Assembly: GCA_964544305.1 (NCBI GenBank)
Contig: CAZJAZ010000037.1
Coordinates: forward strand, 1-27,983
DNA: 27,983 bases
Source: JAFDWI01 sp964544305
GTDB lineage: Bacteria; Actinomycetota; Acidimicrobiia; Acidimicrobiales; Iamiaceae
Direction of reading: 5' to 3'
Position 1 is the stretch's first letter. Each line of letters starts with the position of its first letter. The notes beneath the pieces were generated by a model, which was given only the letters and a program-made list of their open reading frames with translations, was not told the origin of the DNA and searched no databases. The position numbers were made by a program, and so were the translations under genes. This document shows, piece after piece, positions 15,712-23,333 of this stretch.

Positions 15712-16652
15712 GCCGTCGGGGGCGCCATGACGAAGGCCCAGACGGGCTTGCCATCGTTGACAAGCCGGCCGGTTGGACATCTCACGACGTTGTCGCGAAA
15801 GCCCGTGGGCTACTTGGCACGCGCAAAGTTGGGCACGCGGGCACCCTTGATCCGGATGTGACCGGTGTGCTGGTGCTTGGCGTTGGCCGTGCAACCCGCT
15901 TGTTGCGCTATGTCGGAGTTCTTGGGAAACACTATGAGGGCACGTTTGTACTTGGCGTTGAGACCACAACGTTAGATGCAAGTGGTGAAGTGGTTGCGGT
16001 TCACGACATGAACCACGTCAGCCTTGACGATGTGCAAAAGATGGCGGCCGAACGATTTGTTGGGCCGATTTTGCAGGTGCCACCGATGGTTTCTGCGGTC
16101 AAAGTCGGCGGTCACCGTTTGCATGAACTCGCTCGCCAAGGAATTGAAGTGCCGCGCGACCCGCGACCGGTGACGATTCATGCATTTACCGTGGACGAGC
16201 GCGTCGGTGGGTCAGACGACCAGCAGGCATTCAGATTTCGTGTGGAATGCTCATCGGGAACATACGTGCGCTCGTTGGTTGCTGATCTTGGGACCGCTCT
16301 TGGCGGTGGCGCACACTTGTCGCAACTGCGTCGTGTCGCGGTTGGATCCTTTGGCGTCGATGAAGCGGTCGCATTATCTGAGTTGTCCGTTGACCATCTT
16401 CACGATCTGGCTGACACGGTGCGTGATCTCGCCCAGGTTCGTGTTGACCAATCGTTGGCTGAGCGAATTGTGCATGGCACACGTCTGAGTCGTGACGAAC
16501 TTGGAGTGGATGCAACACATGCAGGGCCGTGGGCGGTGCTCAACGGTGAGGGTACGCTTCTTGCGGTGTATGAGGACCGTGGGGCGGGCATCGTGAAGCC
16601 GTCGGTGGTGGTAGCCCACCAGCATCCAACCCCAAAACCGCCTGATTCATAA
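15708..16652 (+). CDS. truB: tRNA pseudouridine(55) synthase TruB
   Basis: Makes pseudouridine 55 in the T-loop of tRNAs. The 314-residue protein opens with GLAIVDKPAGWTSHDVVAKARGLLGTRKVGHAGTLDPDVTGVLVL. D48 in GTLDPD is the expected catalytic aspartate. Also present are the substrate-binding stretch PPMVSAVKVGGHRLHELARQGIEV and VECSSGTYVRSLVADLG. The C-terminal part (about 230-314) carries a PUA-like region (SRDELGV... VLNGEGTLLAVYEDRG). The ATG overlaps the rbfA stop (ATGA). ribF follows after a short gap, so the infB-rbfA-truB-ribF set is probably one transcript. Confidence 0.95.
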   Translation: MSRRGRHDEGPDGLAIVDKPAGWTSHDVVAKARGLLGTRKVGHAGTLDPDVTGVLVLGVGRATRLLRYVGVLGKHYEGTFVLGVETTTLDASGEVVAVHDMNHVSLDDVQKMAAERFVGPILQVPPMVSAVKVGGHRLHELARQGIEVPRDPRPVTIHAFTVDERVGGSDDQQAFRFRVECSSGTYVRSLVADLGTALGGGAHLSQLRRVAVGSFGVDEAVALSELSVDHLHDLADTVRDLAQVRVDQSLAERIVHGTRLSRDELGVDATHAGPWAVLNGEGTLLAVYEDRGAGIVKPSVVVAHQHPTPKPPDS

Positions 16653-16710
16653 CGACACGATCCGCGGCCGACTCCTTGTGGAACGTGATGAACCGGTAGC
16701 GTTTGCCGGG

Positions 16711-17679
16711 ATGGAGATCGTCCATTTGCCAGGAACACGACCGTCAGCCAATGACGGCTGTGCGGTCACCATTGGTGCATACGATGGCGTGCATATTGGG
16801 CATCGTGCGGTGATTGGAGCCGTGCGTGAGCGTGCAACACGAGCAGGTTTGCCGACGACGGTGATTACCTTTGATCGGCATCCGGCGATGGTGGTCCGGC
16901 CCGAATCGGCGCCACGATTGCTTTGCGACTTGGATCAAAAGCTTGAGTTGCTCGCATCAACCGGGGTGGAACGTACGGTCGTGATTCGTTTCGATGAGGA
17001 TCGTGCGGCCGAATTACCTGCCAATTTTGTTGGGAACGTTTTGGTCGACGCCTTGGATGCACGCCTTGTCGTTGTCGGATCAGATTTTCATTTCGGGTCG
17101 AAGCGACTCGGCAATGTTGCGTTGCTCCAAGAATTGGGGGGCACGTTGGGATTTACTGTTGAAGGCTTCGACCTCGTTGATGAGCATGGGAAACCGGTTG
17201 ATGCCAGTGGCCTTGAACGAGTGTCGTCAACGGGAATTCGGGCACGTTTGAGTCGGGGTGATTTGTCGACGGCAAACCGGTGGCTTGGACGGCCCCATGA
17301 GGTCCGCGGCGTTGTTGCGCACGGTGACGCTCGCGGCCGGACGCTGGGTTTCCCGACCGCGAACGTTTCGGTTCCTGGGGAGATTTTGTTGCCTGCCGAC
17401 GGCATTTATGCTGGGCTTTTTGAGCGGCCTGATGGAAGCGTACATCGGGCGGCACTTTCGCTCGGGCGTCGCCCCACCTTCTATCAACAAGCGCACGCGT
17501 CGCTGCTGGAATGCTTCTTACTTGATTTTGACGGTGATTTGTACGACGAGCACGTCAAAGTGCGATTTGTGCGGCGTTTGCGTGGCGAGAAGCGCTTTGA
17601 TTCAGAGCGTGCACTGATCGCCCAGATGCACGATGATGTTGCCGCAACTCGTGACGCACTTGACAACGAGCAGGTCTAA
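16711..17679 (+). CDS. ribF: Bifunctional riboflavin kinase / FAD synthetase RibF
   Basis: Phosphorylates riboflavin to FMN and adenylylates FMN to FAD. The N-terminal FMN adenylyltransferase domain has VTIGAYDGVHIGHRAVIGAV and VITFDRHPAMVV. The C-terminal riboflavin kinase domain has VVAHGDARGRTLGFPTANV, LPADGIYAGLF and a closing FVRRLRGEKRFDSERALIAQM. I chose the ATG at 16711, which gives MEIVHLPGTRPS before the nucleotidyltransferase core, as is usual in the family. A GTG at 16678 would add eleven residues. Neither start has a good Shine-Dalgarno. It lies 25-58 bp after truB. The gene converges on the aurF-like gene with a 22-bp gap and no visible terminator. rpsO, its common neighbour, is displaced by the aurF/tetR pair. 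Confidence 0.93.
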   Translation: MEIVHLPGTRPSANDGCAVTIGAYDGVHIGHRAVIGAVRERATRAGLPTTVITFDRHPAMVVRPESAPRLLCDLDQKLELLASTGVERTVVIRFDEDRAAELPANFVGNVLVDALDARLVVVGSDFHFGSKRLGNVALLQELGGTLGFTVEGFDLVDEHGKPVDASGLERVSSTGIRARLSRGDLSTANRWLGRPHEVRGVVAHGDARGRTLGFPTANVSVPGEILLPADGIYAGLFERPDGSVHRAALSLGRRPTFYQQAHASLLECFLLDFDGDLYDEHVKVRFVRRLRGEKRFDSERALIAQMHDDVAATRDALDNEQV

Positions 17680-17701
17680 GAGTCGGGTCGTCGTTGTTTC
17701 T

Positions 17702-18655
17702 CTACTGCAATGGGGCGAGGGCTTTGCGCCATGCTCGTGTGGGGCGGTTGAATCGGAAGACGTTTGCGTCGGTCAGTGCTTTGCACACTGGGGAAAGCAC
17801 CTGGGCACGAAGTGCTGCGCGTTCAGGTGTTTTGCGGGCGGCATTCCAAGTTTTCCAGGTGGGGAGTCCAACGGTTGCGTAGACGCCGGGGTGGACGAGC
17901 GAATCAAACATGCCTGCGCCAGCGGTGGGGGCGAGGTGGCGGATGACGAACCGTTCAAACCAACCGGCATCTTCGAAGAGTTCGCCGAGCACCATACGCC
18001 CAAAAGAGAGGTGTCGGGCTTCTTCGGCACGGTGGTAGCGGTTCACGTCTTTGATGAACGGGTCGGTTTCGGGGTCGTCTAACGCGAGTTTCTGGAGCAG
18101 ATCGGGGCCTTCTTCTCCAAAAAGGACCATGACCATGAATGCGGCATCATGTCGCAAGACCCAACCTGATACCACCCGGTCGAACATCCGGAAAAGTCGT
18201 CCGGTAAATGGATTCTTCGCTTTTGGGTTGAGTTGGTCGATGATGCGAATGAACAAGCGGGAATGACGGGTTTCTTCGCCGACCTCGTGGAGCATGTAGG
18301 TAATGCGTGGATCGGTCAGGTCGTCCCGGTACGCAATACTGCGCCCAAAGTTCGCCATGAGCATCGACTCGAAACGCACCCCGGCATCAAAGATCGATGC
18401 CATCTCTTCACGGCTCAGGGTTGTCCACTGGTCATCGGTGAGTGCAAGGTTCAGGCCATAGACCGACAACATCGACCGCGAAATCACCATGCCCTCGCCC
18501 ACGCTGCCAGCGACTTCGGTGTCAGGGTCAATGACACGTCGCGCCGATGCCGTGTTGAGTTTTGCGATCCTGGCACCGTGCTTCAGCCGGTCGACCGCGA
18601 CCTGTGGTGTTGTGACGTCAGTTGTGAGAGCTGTGGGAGTGCTGGTGATCGTCAT
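17702..18655 (-). CDS. AurF-type diiron oxygenase (p-aminobenzoate N-oxygenase family)
   Basis: A 317-residue helical diiron protein of the AurF family, whose founder oxidises an aryl amine to a nitro group; many actinobacterial members have unknown substrates. All seven expected iron ligands can be placed: E96 (RFESMLM), E128 and H131 (GEETRH), E181 or E182 (LFGEEGPD), H208 (VNRYHRAEE), and E212 and H215 (AEEARH). This indicates an active site. No signal peptide or membrane segment is seen. It is transcribed away from a TetR gene across a 62-bp promoter region with a perfect palindrome, so it is probably under that repressor. It sits between ribF and rpsO, which are neighbours in many genomes, suggesting later insertion. 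The substrate cannot be inferred. Confidence 0.85.
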   Translation of the reverse strand: MTITSTPTALTTDVTTPQVAVDRLKHGARIAKLNTASARRVIDPDTEVAGSVGEGMVISRSMLSVYGLNLALTDDQWTTLSREEMASIFDAGVRFESMLMANFGRSIAYRDDLTDPRITYMLHEVGEETRHSRLFIRIIDQLNPKAKNPFTGRLFRMFDRVVSGWVLRHDAAFMVMVLFGEEGPDLLQKLALDDPETDPFIKDVNRYHRAEEARHLSFGRMVLGELFEDAGWFERFVIRHLAPTAGAGMFDSLVHPGVYATVGLPTWKTWNAARKTPERAALRAQVLSPVCKALTDANVFRFNRPTRAWRKALAPLQ

Positions 18656-18661
18656 GCCTAC

Positions 18662-18690
18662 AGAATAGACAAACTGATAGATTCCGTCAA
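18662..18690 (-). promoter_or_regulatory. SigA-type promoter of the aurF-like gene
   Basis: On the minus strand, TTGACG (18690-18685) and TATTCT (18667-18662) are separated by exactly 17 bases, a good sigma-70-type promoter. The -10 ends seven bases before the ATG, so the mRNA would be leaderless or nearly so. The palindrome 18673-18699 covers the spacer and the -35, which suits repression by the adjacent TetR protein. Confidence 0.65.
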
Positions 18691-18699
18691 TCTATCAGT
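18673..18699. promoter_or_regulatory. TetR-type operator: perfect 11-bp inverted repeat
   Basis: ACTGATAGATT (18673-18683) and AATCTATCAGT (18689-18699) are perfect inverse complements around a five-base spacer (CCGTC). The site lies midway in the 62-bp gap between the divergent aurF-like and tetR genes and overlaps the aurF-side promoter. It also sits just upstream of an extended -10 (TGA-TACACT, 18703-18711) that may serve tetR. It is a likely binding site for the TetR regulator encoded alongside, controlling both directions. This role is inferred from position and symmetry. Confidence 0.75.
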
Positions 18700-18717
18700 A
18701 AATGATACACTTGTCAC

Positions 18718-19332
18718 ATGGCGGACACCGCGCACTCGGTTGAACTTGACGTAACAGAACGCAAAGGCGAACGAACACGTGTGGCCATCCTTGATGCTGC
18801 GATTACGCATTTTGCCGCTGTTGGGTCACGAGGTGCTTCGGTCCCAGCAATCGCCCGTGCAGTTGGCATTTCGCCGAGCGCCGTCTACGTCTACTTCGCG
18901 ACAAAAGCAGAATTATTTGCTGCGGCCGTTGACGCCGACGTTGATGGTCTGATTCGTGAAGCACTGCCCGAGATTGCCACCGGCGAGTTTACCGGCGACT
19001 TCGCGGGAGTATTTGCTCGTCTTATTGGTGCACTTGATCATCACCTGCTCGCTCGGCGTGTCCTAGAAGGTGCGGAAGCGACTGGCATGGAACGTATGGT
19101 GGTGCTGCCCTCACAGGTTCGACTGCAACGAGGCATCGCCGCCGCGCTCCGTGCGGGCCAACGTCGAGGCACAATTCGTAGCGATATAGAACCAACCGTG
19201 TTTGCTGCCGGGCTTGAAGCAGTCGTCCTTGCGTTGCTTGTGGCAGTGATCCAAACCGATGGTCAGATTGATTCGGCCCATGCCAGAGGTGCCATTGCGG
19301 TTTTGGAGGCGTCGATTCGTCCGTCGGTGTAA
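18718..19332 (+). CDS. TetR/AcrR-family transcriptional regulator
   Basis: A 204-residue one-domain repressor of normal TetR size. The N-terminal DNA-binding domain (about 15-65) reads ERTRVAILDAAITHFAAVGSRGASV, with the helix-turn-helix PAIARAVGISPSAVYVYFATKAELF at about 43-67. The C-terminal ligand-binding helices (about 75-200) are specific to the subfamily and give no ligand hint. It is divergent from the AurF-like oxygenase, with a shared 62-bp region holding the 11-bp inverted repeat. The usual logic is repression of both genes, relieved by a small ligand that may be the oxygenase substrate. A likely extended -10 lies seven bases before the ATG, so translation may be leaderless. Confidence 0.92.
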   Translation: MADTAHSVELDVTERKGERTRVAILDAAITHFAAVGSRGASVPAIARAVGISPSAVYVYFATKAELFAAAVDADVDGLIREALPEIATGEFTGDFAGVFARLIGALDHHLLARRVLEGAEATGMERMVVLPSQVRLQRGIAAALRAGQRRGTIRSDIEPTVFAAGLEAVVLALLVAVIQTDGQIDSAHARGAIAVLEASIRPSV

Positions 19333-19402
19333 GTATGGCGTTTCGAGGGCATTTCAACTAACCTGTTCACTTGGCATTTTGGCCGGTTGTTTCAACTGGG
19401 CA

Positions 19403-19479
19403 ATGCCGCCGCTTGGCGGATCCGCACAGCGATTCGTTTTAGCTGGGCCCCAGACCCCAGATGTCGTTTGTCGCGGCAT
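19403..19479 (+). promoter_or_regulatory. Structured leader of rpsO with two competing pairings
   Basis: ATGCCGC (19403-19409) can pair with GCGGCAT (19473-19479), ten bases before the Shine-Dalgarno (AAGGAA, 19489-19494). The same left arm also forms a local hairpin CCGCC-GCTT-GGCGG (19406-19419), so the two pairings exclude each other. A further stem CTGGG (19443-19447) / CCCAG (19456-19460) lies between. In several bacterial groups S15 represses its own mRNA by binding a structured leader; this would fit that role. The function is inferred only. Confidence 0.4.
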
Positions 19480-19497
19480 CCCATTTCCAAGGAATAC

Positions 19498-19770
19498 ATG
19501 TCCGAAGTTATTGATAACGCCAAAGCTGGCATCATCGCCGAGCACCAAACGCACGACGGTGACACGGGTTCTCCCGAGGTGCAGGTCGCACTGTTGACGG
19601 CCCGAATCACGCATCTGACCGAGCACCTCAAAGTGCATCAGAAAGATCACCACTCTCGGCGTGGCCTGCTCATGTTGGTTGGTCGCCGACGCCGTTTGCT
19701 TGATTACGTCAAGCGCAACGACGTGGAACGATACCGAGCGATCATTGCAAAACTCGGACTGCGCCGCTAG
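19498..19770 (+). CDS. rpsO: 30S ribosomal protein S15
   Basis: A primary 16S rRNA-binding protein that organises the central domain junction of the 30S subunit. The start is the ATG at 19498, behind AAGGAA (19489-19494), giving the canonical 90 residues. The open frame upstream to 19387 encodes nothing S15-like. Signature stretches: THDGDTGSPEVQVALLTARITHLTEHL, then KDHHSRRGLLMLVGRRRRLLDYVKRNDVERY, and the final LGLRR. It is followed by a strong hairpin and then pnp, the classical rpsO-pnp order. It is preceded by a 165-bp leader after tetR that contains competing hairpins. Confidence 0.97.
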   Translation: MSEVIDNAKAGIIAEHQTHDGDTGSPEVQVALLTARITHLTEHLKVHQKDHHSRRGLLMLVGRRRRLLDYVKRNDVERYRAIIAKLGLRR

Positions 19771-19782
19771 GCAACAAGTTCT

Positions 19783-19809
19783 CGGGACGGCGCCATCGCC
19801 GTCCCGTTT
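19783..19809 (+). terminator. Hairpin after rpsO (terminator or processing stem)
   Basis: CGGGACGGCG (19783-19792) pairs perfectly with CGCCGTCCCG (19797-19806) around a CCAT loop, followed by only TTT. It is a strong 10-bp stem just 12 bases after the rpsO stop. It probably ends part of the rpsO transcript and protects its 3' end, with read-through into pnp. Confidence 0.65.
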
Positions 19810-19853
19810 GCGTATCTCGGGCACCGACACCCAGAAACGCTGCGGTTGCGTGA

Positions 19854-19915
19854 TCAGTTGTCAGTCGCCGATGGCTCGGCCACGACAGGTCGGGATATTG
19901 CCGACTGGGAACTGA
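19854..19915 (+). promoter_or_regulatory. Long stem-loop in the pnp leader (candidate RNase III / PNPase control site)
   Basis: TCAGTTGTCAGTCG (19854-19867) pairs with CGACTGGGAACTGA (19902-19915) over 14 positions, 13 of them paired (one G-U, one G-G mismatch). The 34-base loop has its own small stem (CCGA/TCGG, 19868-19879). It lies 62 bases before the pnp ATG. In E. coli a double-stranded pnp leader is cut by RNase III and PNPase then represses its own synthesis. This structure is well placed for the same, but the role here is inferred. Confidence 0.5.
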
Positions 19916-19977
19916 CACCGCCGCACCCTCCACAACGGGAGCATCGAAGATTTCCGTTGTTCAATTGAAGGAGCATC

Positions 19978-22362
19978 ATGGCTGACGCCATTTCCGTATC
20001 CCGCCCGATTTCGGGCACCGACAAGTCGCTGACCTTTTCAACCGGTCAGTTTGCCCCCCAGTCGCAAGGTTCGGTCGTCGTTTCGATCGGCGAAACTCGA
20101 GCACTTGTCACCGCAAACGGGGCATCGTCGACTCGCGAAGGCATCGACTTTTTCCCGCTCACCGTTGACGTTGAAGAAAAAGCCTACGCGGCAGGCAAGA
20201 TTCCGGGCTCGTTTTTCCGCAAAGAAGGTCGCCCGTCTGACAACGCGGTGTTGACGTGCCGGTTGATTGACCGCCCGCTGCGCCCAAGTTTCGCTGACGG
20301 CTACCGCAACGAAACCCAGGTTGTCGTCACCGTGCTCGGTGCCGACCAAGAGAACCCGTATGACATCGCCGCCATCAACGGCGCTTCGGCCGCACTCATG
20401 TTGTCGGGGCTGCCATTTGAAGGCCCGATCGGTGCGGTTCGTATTGCGTTCACCGCGGATGGCACCTGGTTGCCACATCCAACGTTCCAAGAAGAAGACG
20501 AGTGCACCTTCCAATTGGTGGTCGCTGGCCGGGCCGTTGGCGACGATGTCGCCATCATGATGGTTGAGGCCGGAGGCACCGAGAAGGCGTGGGACATTTA
20601 CGAGGCCGGTGCACCCAAGGTGACCGAAGAGGTCATTGCCGGTGGGCTTGAAGCCGCCAAAGTTTGGATCCGTGAATCCATCGAGTTGCAGCGCGAACTC
20701 GTTGCCACAGCAGGCACCCGGGCACCGCTGGTTTGGGAAGCACAAACCGATTATTCCGACGAGATTGCTGCCGCGGTCGCCGAGGTTGCCGAAGCAAAGT
20801 TGGCCCAGGCCAACACGATTGCCGACAAAACCGAGCGCAACGCTGCGAACGATGCGGTCAAGGCCGAGGTGCTCGAAGCACTCACCGGTGAAGGAAAGCC
20901 ATTTGAGGGTGCCGAGCGTGAGGTGAAGAACGCGTTCAAGTCGCTCACCAAGAAGGTCATTCGTCGCCGCGTGGTGAACGACGGCTTGCGTATTGATGGA
21001 CGTGGCCTCACCGACATTCGTGCATTGTCTGCGGCGGTCGGTGTGATCCCGACCGCGCACGGTTCTGGATTGTTCCAGCGTGGCGAAACCCAGGTGCTCA
21101 ACGTGCTGACCTTGGGCATGCCCAAGATGGACCAGTTGCTTGACACGATTGGGCCCGAAACCCACAAGCGGTACATGCACCACTACAACATGCCGCCCTA
21201 CGCGAACGGTGAGACTGGTCGAATGGGTGGTACCAAGCGCCGCGAGGTCGGTCACGGCAACTTGGCCGAGCGTGCATTGCTGCCCGTTGTGCCCTCCAAA
21301 GAAGACTGGCCGTACGCGCTGCGCCTCGTGTCTGAGGTGATGTCGTCAAATGGTTCAACGTCAATGGGTTCGGTGTGTTCGTCGAGTTTGTCGCTCATGG
21401 ATGGCGGTGTGCCGATCAAAGCCCCGGTTGCTGGTATTGCCATGGGGCTCATTCATGACGGTGACGCCTACATCACGTTGACCGACATTCTCGGTGCCGA
21501 AGACGCTTTTGGTGACATGGACTTTAAGGTTGCCGGAACGGCTGAGTTCGTGACCGCGCTGCAACTTGACACCAAGATTGACGGTCTGCCCGCCGATGTG
21601 TTGGCAGCCGCTCTTGGGCAAGCCCGTGACGCTCGCCTAAAAATTCTTGAGGTGATGAACGCAGCGATCGCGACCCCTCGTGACGATGTTGGTGATGCAG
21701 CACCCAAGCTGATCAGCTTTGAGATTCCGGTTGAAAAGATTGGCGAGGTGATTGGACCCAAAGGAAAGGTCATCAACGGGATCACGGCCGAGACCGGCGC
21801 GGACGTGTCGGTCGACGACGACGGCATGGTCGGTGTGGTCACAATCGGTGCGGTCGACAAGGGTGCGGTGGCCGAGGCCGAGCGCCAGATCCGTCTCATC
21901 TTGGACCCGCCAACCGCTGAAATCGGTGCGGTGTACACCGGCAAGGTGGTGAACATCACGAAGTTTGGGGCGTTCGTCAACATCCTTCCGGGCCGCGATG
22001 GTCTCGTGCACATTTCGAAGATCGGCGGCAAGCGCCGCATCGAAAAGGTTGAAGACGTGCTCACGCTTGGTGACGAGATCGAAGTTCGCGTTGACGATGT
22101 TGACCCGAACGGCAAGATTTCGCTGATCCCACTTGGTGAAGCTGGCGGTGAAGGCGACGCGGGTGCAAGTGGCGACGCGCCTTCTAATGACCGTCCATCA
22201 AGTAGTGGTGACGACGTGGAAGTTGTGTCGTTCGCGGACGCGTTCGATGCGGAAGCTTCCGAGAGCTTTGGTGACCTTGGCCCTGCTACCCAGCGTGACA
22301 ACCGTGGCGGTGGGAACGGTGGTGGTGATCGTCGCGGTGGCGGACGTCGCCGTCGTCGCTAG
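19978..22362 (+). CDS. pnp: Polyribonucleotide nucleotidyltransferase (PNPase)
   Basis: A phosphorolytic 3'-5' exoribonuclease of mRNA decay, active as a trimer. The 794-residue protein contains the first RNase PH domain (FSTGQFAPQSQGSVVVSIGETRALVTA; DVEEKAYAAGKIPGSFFRKEGRPSD), an all-helical linker, and the second RNase PH domain (RIDGRGLTDIRALSAAVG, SGLFQRGETQ, SSNGSTSMGSVCSSSLSLMDGGVP, GDMDFKVAGT). KH (EKIGEVIGPKGKVINGIT) and S1 (GKVVNITKFGAFVNILPGRDGLVHISKI) domains follow. The end is a low-complexity acidic stretch and then a Gly/Arg-rich tail (DNRGGGNGGG, DRRGGGRRRRR). The Shine-Dalgarno GAAGGAG (19967-19973) lies four bases ahead of the ATG. The gene is monocistronic or follows rpsO by read-through; a hairpin ends it. 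Confidence 0.97.
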   Translation: MADAISVSRPISGTDKSLTFSTGQFAPQSQGSVVVSIGETRALVTANGASSTREGIDFFPLTVDVEEKAYAAGKIPGSFFRKEGRPSDNAVLTCRLIDRPLRPSFADGYRNETQVVVTVLGADQENPYDIAAINGASAALMLSGLPFEGPIGAVRIAFTADGTWLPHPTFQEEDECTFQLVVAGRAVGDDVAIMMVEAGGTEKAWDIYEAGAPKVTEEVIAGGLEAAKVWIRESIELQRELVATAGTRAPLVWEAQTDYSDEIAAAVAEVAEAKLAQANTIADKTERNAANDAVKAEVLEALTGEGKPFEGAEREVKNAFKSLTKKVIRRRVVNDGLRIDGRGLTDIRALSAAVGVIPTAHGSGLFQRGETQVLNVLTLGMPKMDQLLDTIGPETHKRYMHHYNMPPYANGETGRMGGTKRREVGHGNLAERALLPVVPSKEDWPYALRLVSEVMSSNGSTSMGSVCSSSLSLMDGGVPIKAPVAGIAMGLIHDGDAYITLTDILGAEDAFGDMDFKVAGTAEFVTALQLDTKIDGLPADVLAAALGQARDARLKILEVMNAAIATPRDDVGDAAPKLISFEIPVEKIGEVIGPKGKVINGITAETGADVSVDDDGMVGVVTIGAVDKGAVAEAERQIRLILDPPTAEIGAVYTGKVVNITKFGAFVNILPGRDGLVHISKIGGKRRIEKVEDVLTLGDEIEVRVDDVDPNGKISLIPLGEAGGEGDAGASGDAPSNDRPSSSGDDVEVVSFADAFDAEASESFGDLGPATQRDNRGGGNGGGDRRGGGRRRRR

Positions 22363-22383
22363 GTCGTACTGCAACTCGAATGT

Positions 22384-22409
22384 GTGCCCGGGTCATTTGG
22401 CCCGGGCAC
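22384..22409 (+). terminator. Hairpin downstream of pnp
   Basis: GTGCCCGGG (22384-22392) pairs perfectly with CCCGGGCAC (22401-22409) around an eight-base loop, 22 bases after the pnp stop. No run of T follows, so it is a strong but L-shaped terminator, as is common in actinobacteria. The next gene runs toward it from the other side, so it may serve both. Confidence 0.6.
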
Positions 22410-22484
22410 GTTCGCGCTGATTGACGGCGAAGCGATTTGTGCATTCGACGTCCTGTTTTGGTCACTGCATGTTCGACCAGAGAT

Positions 22485-22913
22485 TTAGGCGAGCGGATTG
22501 AAGTATTCCAGGCCGGGGAAGCGCGCAAAGTCGTTGTCGCACGAACACAATGTTGCACCGTGTTCGATGGCGAGCGCCGCGAGATGGGCGTCGGGTACGA
22601 GATTTCCCCCAATACCGGTCGCACCGAGCAGATCCGCAAGGATTGCAATGTGGCGGGTAGTCGGTGAAGGTGCAACAACGTTGGGTAGCGAATACCATTC
22701 GCGGAGATAATCCAGCGCCGCATTGGCTGAAAGTGGTGGGAGCATGATTTTCGCATTGGTGGTGATACGCACGAATGCCAATGTCACCGACCATGGCAAG
22801 GCAATTGTTTCACTCGACGACAAGGTATCGTTCAGCCAATCTCGTGCAGCGCGGTGCCGGGGTACCGTGCTGTTCGCTGCGTAGATCAGCAGATTCGCGT
22901 CGACAAGCTTCAC
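22485..22913 (-). CDS. vapC: VapC-family PIN-domain toxin (second pair)
   Basis: A 142-residue PIN-domain endoribonuclease toxin. Acidic residues seen: D5 (KLVDANLLIYA), D108 (NLVPDAHLAALA), and D126/D128 (CSCDNDFARF). The mid-protein position that is often Glu lies in WSVTLAFVRITTN, where alanine stands instead; many members of this LAFxRxxT subgroup are like that and E35 may compensate. The start is a GTG overlapping the antitoxin stop (GTGA). It differs clearly from the other two PIN toxins in the window. The pair lies between pnp and dapB, where it breaks up a common actinobacterial neighbourhood. Confidence 0.9.
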   Translation of the reverse strand: MKLVDANLLIYAANSTVPRHRAARDWLNDTLSSSETIALPWSVTLAFVRITTNAKIMLPPLSANAALDYLREWYSLPNVVAPSPTTRHIAILADLLGATGIGGNLVPDAHLAALAIEHGATLCSCDNDFARFPGLEYFNPLA

Positions 22914-23170
22914 TTGCCCATGCCGAGTTTCCGCAGGATCTCGTCATCTTCTAACACGGCCGCTAGCGACAGAGCCTTATCTAGGTCAATGCCAGGACGT
23001 ATATCGGCATCAAATGTTGGTGTCACGTACTGCTCGTGAACGGGGTTGTCAGCGTGTAACCCTCGGCGGATGAGTTCATTGACTGTCTGCTTGAACCCGG
23101 TCCCTCGTTCACGCATGCGCTCCCGCAACTCTTGCACAACATCTTCGTCGAGCGTCACAGTGGTCCGCAT
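22910..23170 (-). CDS. vapB: Ribbon-helix-helix VapB-type antitoxin (second pair)
   Basis: An 86-residue antitoxin. The N-terminal MRTTVTLDEDVVQELRERM is a typical ribbon-helix-helix beginning (DNA-contacting strand TTVTLD, helices to about residue 45, including QTVNELIRRGL). The tail (about 50-86, FDADIRPGIDLDKALSLAAVL, EDDEILRKLG) should wrap the toxin. It is translationally coupled to the PIN toxin downstream by a four-base overlap. A likely -10, TATGAT on the minus strand (23183-23178), lies seven bases ahead of the ATG, overlapping a GATGC-TAT-GATGC repeat that could be the operator. It belongs to a different antitoxin fold from the pair at 5680 and from the Phd-type pair at 27727. Confidence 0.88.
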   Translation of the reverse strand: MRTTVTLDEDVVQELRERMRERGTGFKQTVNELIRRGLHADNPVHEQYVTPTFDADIRPGIDLDKALSLAAVLEDDEILRKLGMGK

Positions 23171-23333
23171 GAACGCATCATAGCATCAAATTCAGGTAGT
23201 TGAGTGGTGGCAATGTTGCTCAGAAGAGCTCTCGTGACGCGACGGGTCATGGTCTGCCCAAACAATGAGCACGGGGGCTCGACGCGGCGCTAACGTGCAC
23301 GGCGACGACTGAATCGCATAGAAAGGTTGCACG

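Noticed and set aside
17633..18082. 149-codon plus-strand frame after ribF
   Set aside because: Lies antisense to the AurF-like gene, whose diiron motifs fix the minus strand as coding.
20038..21255. 405-codon open frame on the minus strand inside pnp
   Set aside because: Shadow of the PNPase coding frame; low-complexity, family-less peptide with no ribosome-binding site.
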